Positions 19,629 through 28,619 of a stretch of DNA of 64,000 nucleotides are shown here, one piece after another. The notes under the pieces were generated by a model, which saw only the letters and a list, made by a program, of their open reading frames with translations, did no database searches and was not told the DNA's origin. The position numbers and the translations under genes are program-made. Every line of letters starts with the position of its first letter. Position 1 is the stretch's first letter. This DNA is from Terriglobales bacterium. GTDB lineage: Bacteria > Acidobacteriota > Terriglobia > Terriglobales > Acidobacteriaceae. The DNA is taken from the NCBI GenBank assembly GCA_035651995.1, contig DASRER010000004.1, positions 62,001 through 126,000 on the forward strand. Reading direction: 5' to 3'.

Positions 19629-20807
19629 ATGACGGAAGCAACCTTGCAGAAGCCACAATCGCCGGCGCCGCTGGTGGCGCTCACTGACGATGAAGTCCTG
19701 TTCCGCGACAACATCCGCCAGTTTGCCGAGGAGAGCATTCGCCCGCACGTCCGCGAAATGGACGAAAAGGGCGTCTTCCATCCCGACCTGATCCGCCAGT
19801 TTTTCCAGCTCGGCATTATGGGCATCGAGATCCCCGAGCAGTACGGCGGCGGTGCGGGCACATTCTTCGAGGCCGTGCTGGCGGTGGAAGAGATCTCGCG
19901 CGTGGACGCCTCCGCCGGCGTCATCGTTGACGTGCAGAACACGCTCGTGAACAACGCGCTGCTGCGCTGGGGCAGCGAAGATCAGAAGAAGCGTTACCTG
20001 CCGCGCATGGCGACCGAACTGGTGGGCGCCTACGCGCTCAGCGAAGCGGGCTCCGGCTCCGACGCATTTGCGCTGCAGACGCGCGCGGAACTCAAGGGGG
20101 GCGACTACGTCCTGAACGGCCGCAAGCTGTGGATCACCAACGCCAAAGAAGCGGGCCTGTTCGTCCTGCTAGCCACGGTTGATCCGGCAGCGGGATACAA
20201 GGGCATCACCGCCTTTCTGGTGGAAAAGGAATTTTCCGGCTTCAGCGTGGGCAAGAAGGAAGACAAGCTCGGCATTCGCGCCTCATCCACCTGCGAACTG
20301 ATTCTGGAAGACTGCCGCGTGCCGAAAGCCAATGTGCTCGGCGAAGTGGGCAAGGGATACAAGATCGCCATCGAAACCCTGAACGAGGGACGCATCGGCA
20401 TTGGTGCGCAGATGTGCGGCCTGGCGCGCGGCGCCTGGGAGCACGCGGCGCGCTATGCGCAAGAGCGCAAGCAGTTCGGCAAGCCGATTGCCGAGTTCCA
20501 GGGCGTGCAGTTCCAGCTGGCGCAAGCCGCGACCGAGCTCGAAGCCGCGCGCATGATGGTTTACAACGCGGCGCGCATGAAGGATGCCGGAATGAACTTC
20601 GTCAAAGAAGCGGCCATGACCAAGCTGTTCGCCTCGCAAGTGGCCGAGCGCGTTACTTCGCTGGCGGTGGAAATCTACGGCGGCTATGGATTCACCAAGG
20701 ATTATCCAGTGGAAAAATATTGGCGCGATTCCAAGATCGGGAAAATCTACGAAGGCACCTCGAACATGCAGCTGGCTACCATCGCCAAACTGGTGTTGGG
20801 ACGTTAG
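19629..20807 (+). CDS. Acyl-CoA dehydrogenase
   Basis: This 392-residue FAD enzyme catalyses alpha,beta-dehydrogenation of acyl-CoA esters in fatty-acid or branched-chain amino-acid breakdown. The family motifs are present in order: EQYGGGAGTFFE, YALSEAGSGSDAFALQTRA (FAD/substrate loop), GRKLWITNAKEAGLFVLLAT, KLGIRASSTCELI, RAQ-type RYAQERKQFGKPIAEFQ, and YGGYGFTKDYPVEKYWRDSK near the C-terminus with the catalytic-base region KIYEGTSNMQ. Chain-length specificity cannot be told from sequence, though short/branched-chain is likely. Confidence 0.93.
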   Translation: MTEATLQKPQSPAPLVALTDDEVLFRDNIRQFAEESIRPHVREMDEKGVFHPDLIRQFFQLGIMGIEIPEQYGGGAGTFFEAVLAVEEISRVDASAGVIVDVQNTLVNNALLRWGSEDQKKRYLPRMATELVGAYALSEAGSGSDAFALQTRAELKGGDYVLNGRKLWITNAKEAGLFVLLATVDPAAGYKGITAFLVEKEFSGFSVGKKEDKLGIRASSTCELILEDCRVPKANVLGEVGKGYKIAIETLNEGRIGIGAQMCGLARGAWEHAARYAQERKQFGKPIAEFQGVQFQLAQAATELEAARMMVYNAARMKDAGMNFVKEAAMTKLFASQVAERVTSLAVEIYGGYGFTKDYPVEKYWRDSKIGKIYEGTSNMQLATIAKLVLGR

Positions 20808-20932
20808 GCCCGTAAGCAGACCTCCGGCGCACAGCAATTCATCCAGCAAGATACGGTTTGCGCGTGGCGCAACACGGCCAACCCATTCGGGAGTAGACGC
20901 ATCTCATCGCACGTTTTGCTAGGGGGAGTGGT

Positions 20933-21190
20933 GTGGAAGGCCGTGCTCGTGGGGTCCACCGGCCCGGAGACCCAGCATCCGAATCCGGAATTTACAAAGT
21001 CGTGCATGCCAGCCACCGGGAGCCTCACACGGTAACGGCAATTGAGGGCGAGATCTTCCCGGCCTGCCGCCATTGCAAGGGGAACGTACGTTTTGTGCTG
21101 ATAGCCGACGCGCCACACGTCACTCACGACTGGGACCTGGCAGGCCCGCTGCTGTTTCCGCGCACCAAGTCAGCGGCGGAGAGCGCCTAA
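20933..21190 (+). CDS. Small Cys/His-containing protein, unknown function
   Basis: This 85-residue protein starts at GTG (20933), with AGGGGGAG 5 bases upstream. The core SGIYKVVHASHREPHTVTAI plus GEIFPACRHCKGNVRFVLI resembles small single zinc-knuckle proteins common in Acidobacteria, where a CxxC pair follows an IYxVxH block. The His residues of the first block could complete a metal site. It stands alone between the acyl-CoA dehydrogenase and pilB. The function is unknown. Confidence 0.6.
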   Translation: MEGRARGVHRPGDPASESGIYKVVHASHREPHTVTAIEGEIFPACRHCKGNVRFVLIADAPHVTHDWDLAGPLLFPRTKSAAESA

Positions 21191-21331
21191 CACCCGCCAT
21201 GTTTCGGCCCTTGGGTCAGTCTTTTCCGTAGTTGGGCCCTGGTAACAGCCTTATATGCAAAGGTTTGCACAGCAAACCAGGGGTCATGGCCCGATGTCGT
21301 TGTGAGTTGTGACACCTTTTTCATTTTGTGT

Positions 21332-21361
21332 TTGACCCGGAACAATGAGCGAAGTTAAGGT
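21332..21361 (+). promoter_or_regulatory. Possible pilB promoter
   Basis: TTGACC (21332-21337) and TAAGGT (21356-21361) with an 18-bp spacer lie ~114 bp before the pilB start. The -35 is good and the -10 weak. The remainder of the 21191-21474 gap shows no gene. Confidence 0.35.
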
Positions 21362-21474
21362 GCGTTTGGGGGCGCCTGGGGGCTGGTCAGCTTAAGCCAT
21401 CGGGTCATCGTTCCAGGGCCGAACGCAGGCAAGCGCTCGACGGCGGACGGACATCGAAGTCACTCGAGGAGCAT

Positions 21475-23361
21475 ATGGGCCGTAAGCGCATTGGCGACGT
21501 CCTGCGGGAGCGCAAGAGGATCAGCGCAGAGGCGTTGGACGAAGCACTGCAAGAGCAGGCGAAGACCGCCACGCTGCTGGGCGAGCTGCTGCTGGCGCGC
21601 GGACTGGTCGCCAAAGAAGACGTAATTTCCGCTCTCGAAGAAGTGGGCCGCTTCCGCTACGTTGACGCCCGCTTCGCCACGGTTGAAAAGGCGGTCCTGG
21701 AATTGATTCCGCGTTCGGCCGCGGAGAAGTACACCATCCTGCCGGTCACCAAGGAAGGCAAGCGGATCGTGGCCATCATGGCCGAGCCGCAGAACCTGCG
21801 CGTGCTCGACGAACTGCGCTTCCTGATCGGCATGGAGGTTTCGCCGCGACTGGGCTTCGCCAGCGAGATCAAGGAAGCCATCGAGCGCTGCTACGGCGAG
21901 CTGGAAGGCCCGCCCCAGGAGCCGGTCAATCTGCCGTTCATCGACCAGGTGGACGTCAGCGACCTTCAGTTCTTCACCACCAGCTCGAGCGAGCGCAGCA
22001 AGGCTGCGATGGAAGAGTTCGAAGCCGAGCTGCGCAACGAAAAAACGCCGGCGGTGCGCCTGGTGTCCGCCATCCTGTTTTCCGCTTCCGCCAAGAAGGC
22101 CAGTGACATTCACATCGAGCCGCAGGCCATGGGCACGGTGGTCCGCATCCGCGTTGACGGCGTGCTGCGCGAGCTGACGCACGTTCCGGCCGAAATGACC
22201 ACGTCGCTGATTTCCCGCATCAAGATTCTCTGCGACATGGACATCGCCGAGCGCCGCCAGCCGCAGGACGGCCGCTTCCTGGTGCAGATCGGCAACAGCC
22301 AGCTCGACATGCGCGTCTCCACGCTGCCGACGCACTATGGCGAAAAGGTCGCGATCCGGCTGCTCGATCCGGAAAAGAGCCGCGTCGGCTTCCAGCAACT
22401 CGGCCTCAACCAGGACATGGCCGACACGCTGATCTCGCTGCTGAAGGCGCCCCAGGGAATGGTGCTGGTCACCGGGCCGACGGGATCGGGCAAGTCCACC
22501 ACGCTGTACTCGGCGCTGAACCTGCTGCACTCGCCCAGCGTCAACATCATCACGGTGGAAGATCCCATCGAGTACAAGATTGAAGACATCAACCAGGTTC
22601 AGATCAACACCAAGGCCGGGTTGACCTTTGCCAGCACCCTGCGTTCGATGTTGCGCCAGGACCCGAACATCATCATGGTGGGCGAAATCCGCGACCAGGA
22701 GACGGCGGAAATCGCGCTCCAGGCCGCACAGACCGGCCACCTGGTGCTTTCCACGCTGCACACCAACGACGCCGTTTCGGCCGTCACCCGCCTGCTCGAC
22801 CTGAATGTCCCCGGCTTCCTGGTGGGCGCGTCTGTTACAGGCATCATCGCGCAGCGCCTTGTGCGCAAGCTCTGCAAGTGCCGCGACGAAGCGCCCATGA
22901 ACGATGAGTACGCTTCGCGCCTGCTGGCCGCCGGCATCGTGGACTTCGAGAACAGGATGTACCTGCCCACCGGCTGCCCCGAGTGTGACAACTCCGGCTA
23001 CAAGGGGCGCGTCGGCATCTACGAACTGCTGGTCTTCGACGAGCAGATACGCGCCGTGGTGCGTTCCAACTTCAAGGATGAAGAGGTCCGGAACCTGGCG
23101 CGCAGCGGCGGCATGAAGCTCATGCAGGAAGACGCGCTCGACAAGGTGAGCCACGGCATCACCACGCTGGAAGAGGTGATGCGCACGGTCCCGTTCGAGC
23201 AGGGCATCGTTTCGCGCTGCCGCAACTGCGGCAAGGCGCTGGCGCCGGCGTTCCTGTTCTGTCCGTATTGCGGCGCCGGTACGCGCCATGTGGGCGGCGG
23301 GATGCAGCGCCAGCAGCAACAGCCGCAGCGCCCCGCATCGTCGTTTGCCCAAGGAGGCTAG
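21475..23361 (+). CDS. pilB: Type IV pilus assembly ATPase PilB with C-terminal zinc ribbon
   Basis: This 628-residue GspE/PilB ATPase drives pilus extension. The N-terminal MshEN-type domain (1-150) precedes a helical linker. The ATPase core has Walker A GPTGSGKST (~335-343), the Asp box TVEDPIEY, Walker B IIMVGEIRDQE (~400) and a His box (GHLVLSTLHTND). The tetra-Cys zinc site (CKC and CPEC) follows. Unusually, an extra C-terminal CRNCGK-CPYCG zinc ribbon (~581-605) and a Gln-rich tail follow the core. A PilZ-domain gene begins 6 bp downstream, so the two form an operon. Confidence 0.93.
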   Translation: MGRKRIGDVLRERKRISAEALDEALQEQAKTATLLGELLLARGLVAKEDVISALEEVGRFRYVDARFATVEKAVLELIPRSAAEKYTILPVTKEGKRIVAIMAEPQNLRVLDELRFLIGMEVSPRLGFASEIKEAIERCYGELEGPPQEPVNLPFIDQVDVSDLQFFTTSSSERSKAAMEEFEAELRNEKTPAVRLVSAILFSASAKKASDIHIEPQAMGTVVRIRVDGVLRELTHVPAEMTTSLISRIKILCDMDIAERRQPQDGRFLVQIGNSQLDMRVSTLPTHYGEKVAIRLLDPEKSRVGFQQLGLNQDMADTLISLLKAPQGMVLVTGPTGSGKSTTLYSALNLLHSPSVNIITVEDPIEYKIEDINQVQINTKAGLTFASTLRSMLRQDPNIIMVGEIRDQETAEIALQAAQTGHLVLSTLHTNDAVSAVTRLLDLNVPGFLVGASVTGIIAQRLVRKLCKCRDEAPMNDEYASRLLAAGIVDFENRMYLPTGCPECDNSGYKGRVGIYELLVFDEQIRAVVRSNFKDEEVRNLARSGGMKLMQEDALDKVSHGITTLEEVMRTVPFEQGIVSRCRNCGKALAPAFLFCPYCGAGTRHVGGGMQRQQQQPQRPASSFAQGG

Positions 23362-23367
23362 GCAGGA

Positions 23368-23727
23368 ATGGCAGAGCAACAGAAATCCGGAATGGCAGCT
23401 GCCGCCGAGCGTCCGCTGCGGTCTTATGGACGCACCAGCACCCACCACGACCTCAGCATCATCTACGAGGGCCGGACCGAAGAAATTCCTACCCGCGTTC
23501 CCGACGTTGGCCCGCGCGGCATGTTCATCAACACCTCGCGCAGCTTTCCCGAGGGCGCGGTGCTGAAAGTGCAGTTCCGGCTTACCCGCAGCGGCTACCT
23601 GGTGAACGCCCGCGCCGAAGTGCGGTACTGCCTCCCCGACGTCGGTATCGGCGTTGAGTTCGTGGAAATCTCGGAAGAGGCGCAGCGCGCCATCGAGTAC
23701 GAACTCGACGCGGCGCGGCGGCCGTGA
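23368..23727 (+). CDS. PilZ domain protein
   Basis: This 119-residue single-domain protein has the PilZ pattern VPDVGPRGMFINTSRSFPEG and a C-terminal VGIGVEFVEISEEAQRAIEY helix. The N-terminal RxxxR signature for c-di-GMP binding is not clear here, although R-rich positions precede it, so ligand binding is uncertain. Its position 6 bp after pilB suggests it modulates the pilus ATPase. Confidence 0.85.
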   Translation: MAEQQKSGMAAAAERPLRSYGRTSTHHDLSIIYEGRTEEIPTRVPDVGPRGMFINTSRSFPEGAVLKVQFRLTRSGYLVNARAEVRYCLPDVGIGVEFVEISEEAQRAIEYELDAARRP

Positions 23728-23729
23728 CC

Positions 23730-23842
23730 GGCACTCAGCACTCAGCACTCAGCATTCAACTCCTGAACATTGGTGGCGGTTCTTCAGGCATCGCCGGACT
23801 GTGCAGGGGCTGAGTGCGGAATGCTGAGTGCCGATTGCTGCC
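23730..23842. repeat. Family A heptamer-word hairpin
   Basis: The left arm has four GCACTCA/GCATTCA heptamers (23731-23758) and TCCTGAACATT. The right arm has CGGACTGTGCAGGGGCTGA, followed by complementary GTGCGGAATGCTGAGTGC. It lies between the PilZ gene and the next gene. Confidence 0.8.
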
Positions 23843-23871
23843 TCTTGCGCTAGGCTGTTTCCGCGGCAACC

Positions 23872-24720
23872 ATGAGCGCGCCTACACCGAACCCTCCTGC
23901 CCCAATTCAGACGGCACACCTGTTTCCCAAACTGGAAGCGCTGCTGCTGGAGCTGCTCGAGTCGCTTTCTCCCGACGACTGGCTGCGCCCCACGCTCGCG
24001 CCCAAGTGGACGGTGAAGGACGTCGCTGCCCACCTGCTCGATACCGAACTGCGGCTGCTCTCCATGGCGCGGGACGGCTATCGGCGCGAGCAGCCCGCGA
24101 TCGCCAGCAATGCCGACCTGGTGGCATTCGTGAATCGGCTGAATGCGGAAGGCGTGGCCGTTCTCGGACGCCTCAGCCCGGCGGTGCTGGTCAGCTTGCT
24201 GCGGGCGGCTTCGCCGCAGTTATGCGCGTACGTGGCCTCGCTCGATCCGTTTGCGCCGGCCGCCTTCGGGGTGAGCTGGGCCGGCGAGCAGCAGTCGGCG
24301 AACTGGTTCGACACGGCGCGCGAGTACACCGAGCGCTGGCATCACCAGCAGCAGATAAGGCTGGCCACGAACAAGCCCGGCGCCATGACGCGCGAGCTTT
24401 ATTTCCCCGTGCTCGATTGCTTCATGCGCGCGCTGCCCTTCGCCTATCGCGACGTGCCCGTGCCGGCGGGAACACTGGTGCAGGTGAACGTTTCCGGCGA
24501 CGCCGGCGGAACCTGGTATCTGCACCGCGCTCCAGACGCATGGAAACTGCTGGCATCCGCCGCCGGAACCAAGGCAGCGGAAGTGACTATTCCGCAGGAA
24601 ATCGCGTGGCGGATCTTCACCAAGGGCATCGATCGCCAATCGGCCACGCAACAGATGCGCTTCGAAGGCGACGCCGCGCTCGGGCGGCCCCTGCTTCGCG
24701 CCATCGCCATCGTGGGCTAA
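23872..24720 (+). CDS. DinB/maleylpyruvate isomerase N-terminal domain protein
   Basis: This 282-residue protein has an N-terminal four-helix domain of the DinB/MDMPI type, with LSPDDWLRPTLAPKWTVKDV and AAHLLDTELRLL (metal-ligand His in VAAHLLD). A further His-rich helix reads ARYTERWHHQQQ-like (EYTERWHHQQQIRLA). The C-terminal half (~180-282) resembles the MDMPI C-terminal beta domain. Family members are thiol-dependent transferases or isomerases that bind a divalent metal through three His residues. The substrate is unknown; mycothiol itself is not expected in this phylum. Confidence 0.72.
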   Translation: MSAPTPNPPAPIQTAHLFPKLEALLLELLESLSPDDWLRPTLAPKWTVKDVAAHLLDTELRLLSMARDGYRREQPAIASNADLVAFVNRLNAEGVAVLGRLSPAVLVSLLRAASPQLCAYVASLDPFAPAAFGVSWAGEQQSANWFDTAREYTERWHHQQQIRLATNKPGAMTRELYFPVLDCFMRALPFAYRDVPVPAGTLVQVNVSGDAGGTWYLHRAPDAWKLLASAAGTKAAEVTIPQEIAWRIFTKGIDRQSATQQMRFEGDAALGRPLLRAIAIVG

Positions 24721-24815
24721 GGTTTGTTGCGGCTTGTAAAACAACAGACCGAAAGGTAAGCTGCCGTCCCGGAGTTAACAACGGTTAACAAATTCAAACT
24801 GTAAGAAGGAGGCTC

Positions 24816-27800
24816 ATGAAACCCCTCATTCGTGGCCTTTCGCTCGCTGCGCTGATTCTGGCGGTGTCGATCAGCGCCTTCCCCCAAAGCCAAATCACCA
24901 CCGGCGTTATCCAGGGCACGGTTACTGACCCAACCGGCGCCATCGTCGTGGGTGCCAACGTACAGGTCACGAACCAGGACACCAAGTTTACGCGCTCCCA
25001 GCCCACCAACGCCGACGGACGGTTCGCGTTCCTGGCGCTGCCTCCCGGCCCGTACACCGCGACGGTATCGGCCGGCGGCTTCGCCACCATGGACCAGAAG
25101 GGGATCACGCTCACCGTGGGCCAGACCCTCTCGCTCAACCTGCAGATGAAGGTGGCGACGGGCAGCGAGCACATCGAGGTAACCGCAGCACCGGCGACGG
25201 TGGAGACGACCGCCAACGAGCAGAGCAGCACGCTCAACGGCCTCACCGTGGGCACCACGCCGATTCTGGGCCGCAAGTTTGAAGACCTGCTCACGCTCAC
25301 GCCGGGCGTGGCGATTACGCAGGGTCCGGACGGCGACGAAATCAACTTCTCCGGACAGCGCGGAATCTTCAACAACATCAGCCTGGACGGCGGCGACTAC
25401 AACAACGGCTTCTTCGGCGAGCAGGTGGGCGGGCAGCGCGCCGCCATCGACATCACGCTCGACGCGGTCGCCGAGTTTCAGGTGGTCGCGGCCGGCGCCA
25501 GCGCCGAGTTCGGCCGCACCGCCGGCGGCGTGGTGAACGTAGTCACCAAGTCGGGGACCAACAACGTGCACGGCAGCCTCTTCCACTATCAGCGGCTGGA
25601 GGCGCTTAGCTCAGACACGTCGGATGGCAAGCCGCTCAAGAACTTCAGCCGCGAGCAGTTCGGCGGCACCATCGGCGGGCCCATTGTGAAGGACAAAATG
25701 TTCGGCTTCGCCGCGATCGAGCAGATCTTCGAAAACCTGCGGCGCGACAACCTGAGCACGCCGCTGGGAACGTGTCCCGTGTCGGCGCCGACGATCACGG
25801 CCAACGAGGCGCTGATTGACAGCAACACCGAATGCCAGCGCATCGCGCTGCTCAACTTCTTCAAAGCCACCCGCAATCAGGACGAGGGCCAGCCGATCGA
25901 CCACAAGATTCGCAACACGGCTGTGCTCGCCAAGTACGACTGGAACATGGGACAAAACAACAAGGTGAGCGCGTCGTACAACTTCGACCGTTCGCGCAAC
26001 GAGAACCAGACCTTCGACGTTGCGACCTACGGCAACTCGGCCAACGGCATCGAAGGCACGCCGGCGCTCATCAACGGCTTCCACTTCAACCTGTTCACCA
26101 CCGTCTCCAAGACGCAGGTCAACGAAGGGCACTTCAGCTACTCGCGCGAAAACCGCGGCCGCGCCGCGGTCGATTCGAATGTTCCGGCTGACACCGCGAT
26201 GGGATTCGCCACCACGTTCCGTTTCGGAGCGCCGTTCTTCCTGGAGCCCTCGATTGATGAGCTGTTCTGGCGCACGCAGATCCGTGACAACTACTCCATC
26301 CTCGCCGGCAAGCACAACATCAAGTTCGGCGGCGAGTGGCTGCACAGCAACAACAGCCAGGTGTTCCGCGGTTTCTTCACCGGCCGCTACATCTTCGACA
26401 GCGTGACCGGCTTCCTGCGCTACGCGTCGCCGGCGGCGCCCGGCGGCTTCGGTCCGGCCACGTCGCGTTGCAGCAACGGCGCCGTCGTCACGGGTGCGGG
26501 CAATTGCCCCGCCGGATCCACCTTCACGGGTAGTCCGTTGCTCCTGTACTTGCAGGGCGGCGGCACCGGCCTGAGCGGCGCTCCTCCGCCCGGCTTCTCC
26601 GAAATCACGAACCAGAACTATGCGTTCTTTATCCAGGACAAGTTCCAGGTGCTGCCGAATCTGACGCTCAACTACGGTCTGCGCTGGGAAGGCCAGGTCT
26701 TCCCCGATCCGGTCATCGATCCGACGAAGACCGCCTACGGCGTGAATCTCACGAACCCACTGTTTCCGTCGAACGGCAAGATTCCCAATGATCTGGCGAT
26801 GTGGCAGCCGCGCTTGGGCTTTGCCTGGGACGTGAGGAACAACCAGAAGTCTGTGCTGCGCGCCAGCTACGGCATCTACAACGCCAGCCAGAACATGCTG
26901 ACGCAGGTCGGCGCCATCACCACCAACGGCGTGCAGAACCAGACCATCTTCGTCGGTAATGTGCCCGGGGGCTTCGTTGGCGCAACGGGTTTCAACACCG
27001 CCGGCCCGACATGGCCGAACGTTGTCCCGGTACCGGCCATTCCCGCGGGCCAGTTTCCGTTCCAGCCCGGCGTCACGGTGTTTGACCGCAACTACCGCAA
27101 CCCGCGCGTCTACACCGCGAACGCCGGCTACGAACAACAGCTCGCACCAGGCTGGAGCGGCTACATTGACCTGACGTGGTCGCGCGGCGTGTACCTCACG
27201 CGCTTCGTGAATCCCAACACCGGGTCGACGGTCTCGCTGCCGGTAAACGGCGACACGGTGGTCTACTCGGGAAACAAGCCGTTCAACAACCTCGGCGACA
27301 TCACCAACACGCAAAGCAGCGCGCAGTCGCTCTACCGCGGCATGACCATCGGCGTGCGCAAGCGCTTCAGCCGCGGCTTCCAGATGGAAGGGAACTACGT
27401 GCTCTCCGAGGACCTGGACGACGACTCCAACGAGCGCGATCCGTTCACCTTCCGCTACTTCAACCGCTTCGACTTCCGCAAGGACTACTCGTTCAGCGAC
27501 CGCGACGAGCGGCACAAGTTCAACTTCTACACGTACGCGAACTTGCCCGCCGGCATCCAGGCCAGCATCCGCATGCAGGCGCACACCGCCCAGCCGATTA
27601 CCGACAATGCGCTCGGAACCGGCGCCGGCGCGCCCTGCAGCGAAAACAACTCCAAGACGCGCGTGGTCGCCGGCGTGGATTGCGGCCGCAACCACCTGCG
27701 CAAGGACAACGGCTACTTCACCTTCGACTGGCGCGCCTCGCGTCCGTTCAAGTTCGGCGAGCACTATGAACTGATTCCGACCCTGGAGATGTTCAACACC

Positions 27801-27923
27801 TTCAACAACGACAACAACGTGAACCCGCTGGTGACGCCGGGGCTGTTCAACTTCGACGGCTTCCTGCGCCAGGGCGTGGGCGATCCGCGACAGCTGCAAC
27901 TGGCCGTGCGCTTCACGTTCTAA
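24816..27923 (+). CDS. Oar-like TonB-dependent receptor with carboxypeptidase-regulatory domain
   Basis: This 1035-residue outer-membrane protein has a signal peptide (AALILAVSISAFPQ). Residues ~28-115 are a carboxypeptidase-regulatory-like (CarboxypepD_reg) domain starting GVIQGTVTDPTGAIVVGANV. A plug domain follows (LGRKFEDLLTLTPGVAIT; GGVVNVVTKSGTNNVHGSLF). The rest is a large beta-barrel ending in F (LQLAVRFTF). Such proteins import large substrates with TonB energy or act like Myxococcus Oar. An AAGGAGG ribosome site lies 6 bases before the ATG, and a strong terminator follows. Confidence 0.92.
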   Translation: MKPLIRGLSLAALILAVSISAFPQSQITTGVIQGTVTDPTGAIVVGANVQVTNQDTKFTRSQPTNADGRFAFLALPPGPYTATVSAGGFATMDQKGITLTVGQTLSLNLQMKVATGSEHIEVTAAPATVETTANEQSSTLNGLTVGTTPILGRKFEDLLTLTPGVAITQGPDGDEINFSGQRGIFNNISLDGGDYNNGFFGEQVGGQRAAIDITLDAVAEFQVVAAGASAEFGRTAGGVVNVVTKSGTNNVHGSLFHYQRLEALSSDTSDGKPLKNFSREQFGGTIGGPIVKDKMFGFAAIEQIFENLRRDNLSTPLGTCPVSAPTITANEALIDSNTECQRIALLNFFKATRNQDEGQPIDHKIRNTAVLAKYDWNMGQNNKVSASYNFDRSRNENQTFDVATYGNSANGIEGTPALINGFHFNLFTTVSKTQVNEGHFSYSRENRGRAAVDSNVPADTAMGFATTFRFGAPFFLEPSIDELFWRTQIRDNYSILAGKHNIKFGGEWLHSNNSQVFRGFFTGRYIFDSVTGFLRYASPAAPGGFGPATSRCSNGAVVTGAGNCPAGSTFTGSPLLLYLQGGGTGLSGAPPPGFSEITNQNYAFFIQDKFQVLPNLTLNYGLRWEGQVFPDPVIDPTKTAYGVNLTNPLFPSNGKIPNDLAMWQPRLGFAWDVRNNQKSVLRASYGIYNASQNMLTQVGAITTNGVQNQTIFVGNVPGGFVGATGFNTAGPTWPNVVPVPAIPAGQFPFQPGVTVFDRNYRNPRVYTANAGYEQQLAPGWSGYIDLTWSRGVYLTRFVNPNTGSTVSLPVNGDTVVYSGNKPFNNLGDITNTQSSAQSLYRGMTIGVRKRFSRGFQMEGNYVLSEDLDDDSNERDPFTFRYFNRFDFRKDYSFSDRDERHKFNFYTYANLPAGIQASIRMQAHTAQPITDNALGTGAGAPCSENNSKTRVVAGVDCGRNHLRKDNGYFTFDWRASRPFKFGEHYELIPTLEMFNTFNNDNNVNPLVTPGLFNFDGFLRQGVGDPRQLQLAVRFTF

Positions 27924-27947
27924 GGCAGCCGTTCACGCGAAAAAACG

Positions 27948-27980
27948 AACGCCACAGCCGCAAGGCTGTGGCGTTTTCCT
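27948..27980 (+). terminator. Intrinsic terminator after the first TonB-dependent receptor
   Basis: A perfect 12-bp stem AACGCCACAGCC/GGCTGTGGCGTT with a GCAA tetraloop (27948-27975) ends in TTCCTT. The stem also contains an A-run 5', so it may serve both directions. Confidence 0.88.
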
Positions 27981-28027
27981 TTGACCTCAGTACCCTGGTA
28001 CTCACCACTCGTTACTGGGTTCCCAAG

Positions 28028-28101
28028 TAGGCCCGGCAGGACTCGAACCTGCAACCGTCGGATTAGAAATCCGATGCTCTCTCCAGTTGAGCTACGGGCC
28101 C
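28028..28101 (-). tRNA. tRNA-Arg: tRNA-Arg (anticodon TCT)
   Basis: The reverse complement folds with acceptor GGGCCCG/CGGGCCT (one G-U pair), D arm AGCTCAACTGGAGAGAGC, anticodon loop TTTCTAA (TCT) and T arm GCAGG/CCTGC. The genomic 3' end is CTT, so CCA must be added by the nucleotidyltransferase, unlike the His and Thr genes of this window. Confidence 0.95.
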
Positions 28102-28156
28102 GTGCCTTCAATTGTAATCTCAGCGTGCAACGACTTCGGCGCACTCGCCTTGCCGA

Positions 28157-28162
28157 TATAAT
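28157..28162 (+). promoter_or_regulatory. -10 box upstream of the secreted coiled-coil gene
   Basis: A perfect TATAAT lies 46 bp before the ATG at 28209; the -35 is poor. Confidence 0.45.
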
Positions 28163-28208
28163 TCTGCCTTTCGGATTCGCTCGGCGAGTCGGCTGTTCGG
28201 AGGGTTCC

Positions 28209-28619
28209 ATGCGCCGCATTCTCAGTGGGTTGGTTGTGCTCTTCACCATCAGCGCGGCCGCCGGTCCAGCGGCACTCGCGCAGGACGGCATGCAAGAGGT
28301 GCTGAAGCGCCTCGACGCCCTCGAGAAAAAGGTGCGGGACCTGGAGCAACAGAACCAATCGCTCACGCGGGAGCTGTCGGCCGCGCGCGCGAGCGCGAAC
28401 CTGGCTGCTCGCATGCCGCCGGGCGCGATTGCCACGCACATCAATGAATTTCGCGGTCAGCGCGATAGCGTCTCGATCGAAAGCATCTTTGACGCGCCGC
28501 ACGAGTTCTGTGCCGGCACGCCATTCAACGACGATTGCACCGTGGTCGAGGTGCAGTTCACCGGCGACTGTGCCGGCGAGCAATTCCTTCAGGTCGGCGC
28601 CACGGCCGGCGCCGCTTAG
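28209..28619 (+). CDS. Small secreted coiled-coil protein, unknown function
   Basis: This 136-residue protein has a signal peptide (RRILSGLVVLFTISAAAGPA, ALA-Q) and a heptad-rich helix (EVLKRLDALEKKVRDLEQQN, ~30-60). The C-terminal domain carries four spaced Cys residues (EFCAG, DDCTVV, GDCAGE), which probably form disulphides in the periplasm. Its tail overlaps the 3' end of the minus-strand gene by four bases. No family is recognised. Confidence 0.7.
   Translation: MRRILSGLVVLFTISAAAGPAALAQDGMQEVLKRLDALEKKVRDLEQQNQSLTRELSAARASANLAARMPPGAIATHINEFRGQRDSVSIESIFDAPHEFCAGTPFNDDCTVVEVQFTGDCAGEQFLQVGATAGAA

Noticed and set aside
21460-23748. 762-codon open frame antisense to pilB
   Set aside because: It mirrors the real pilB codons in a GC-rich genome. 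It lacks recognisable motifs, its His/Arg/Ala bias is typical of antisense shadow frames, and pilB has full motifs.
25611-27899. 762-codon open frame antisense to the first TonB-dependent receptor
   Set aside because: Shadow of a well-supported receptor; composition is Val/Arg/Ala-biased with no domain.
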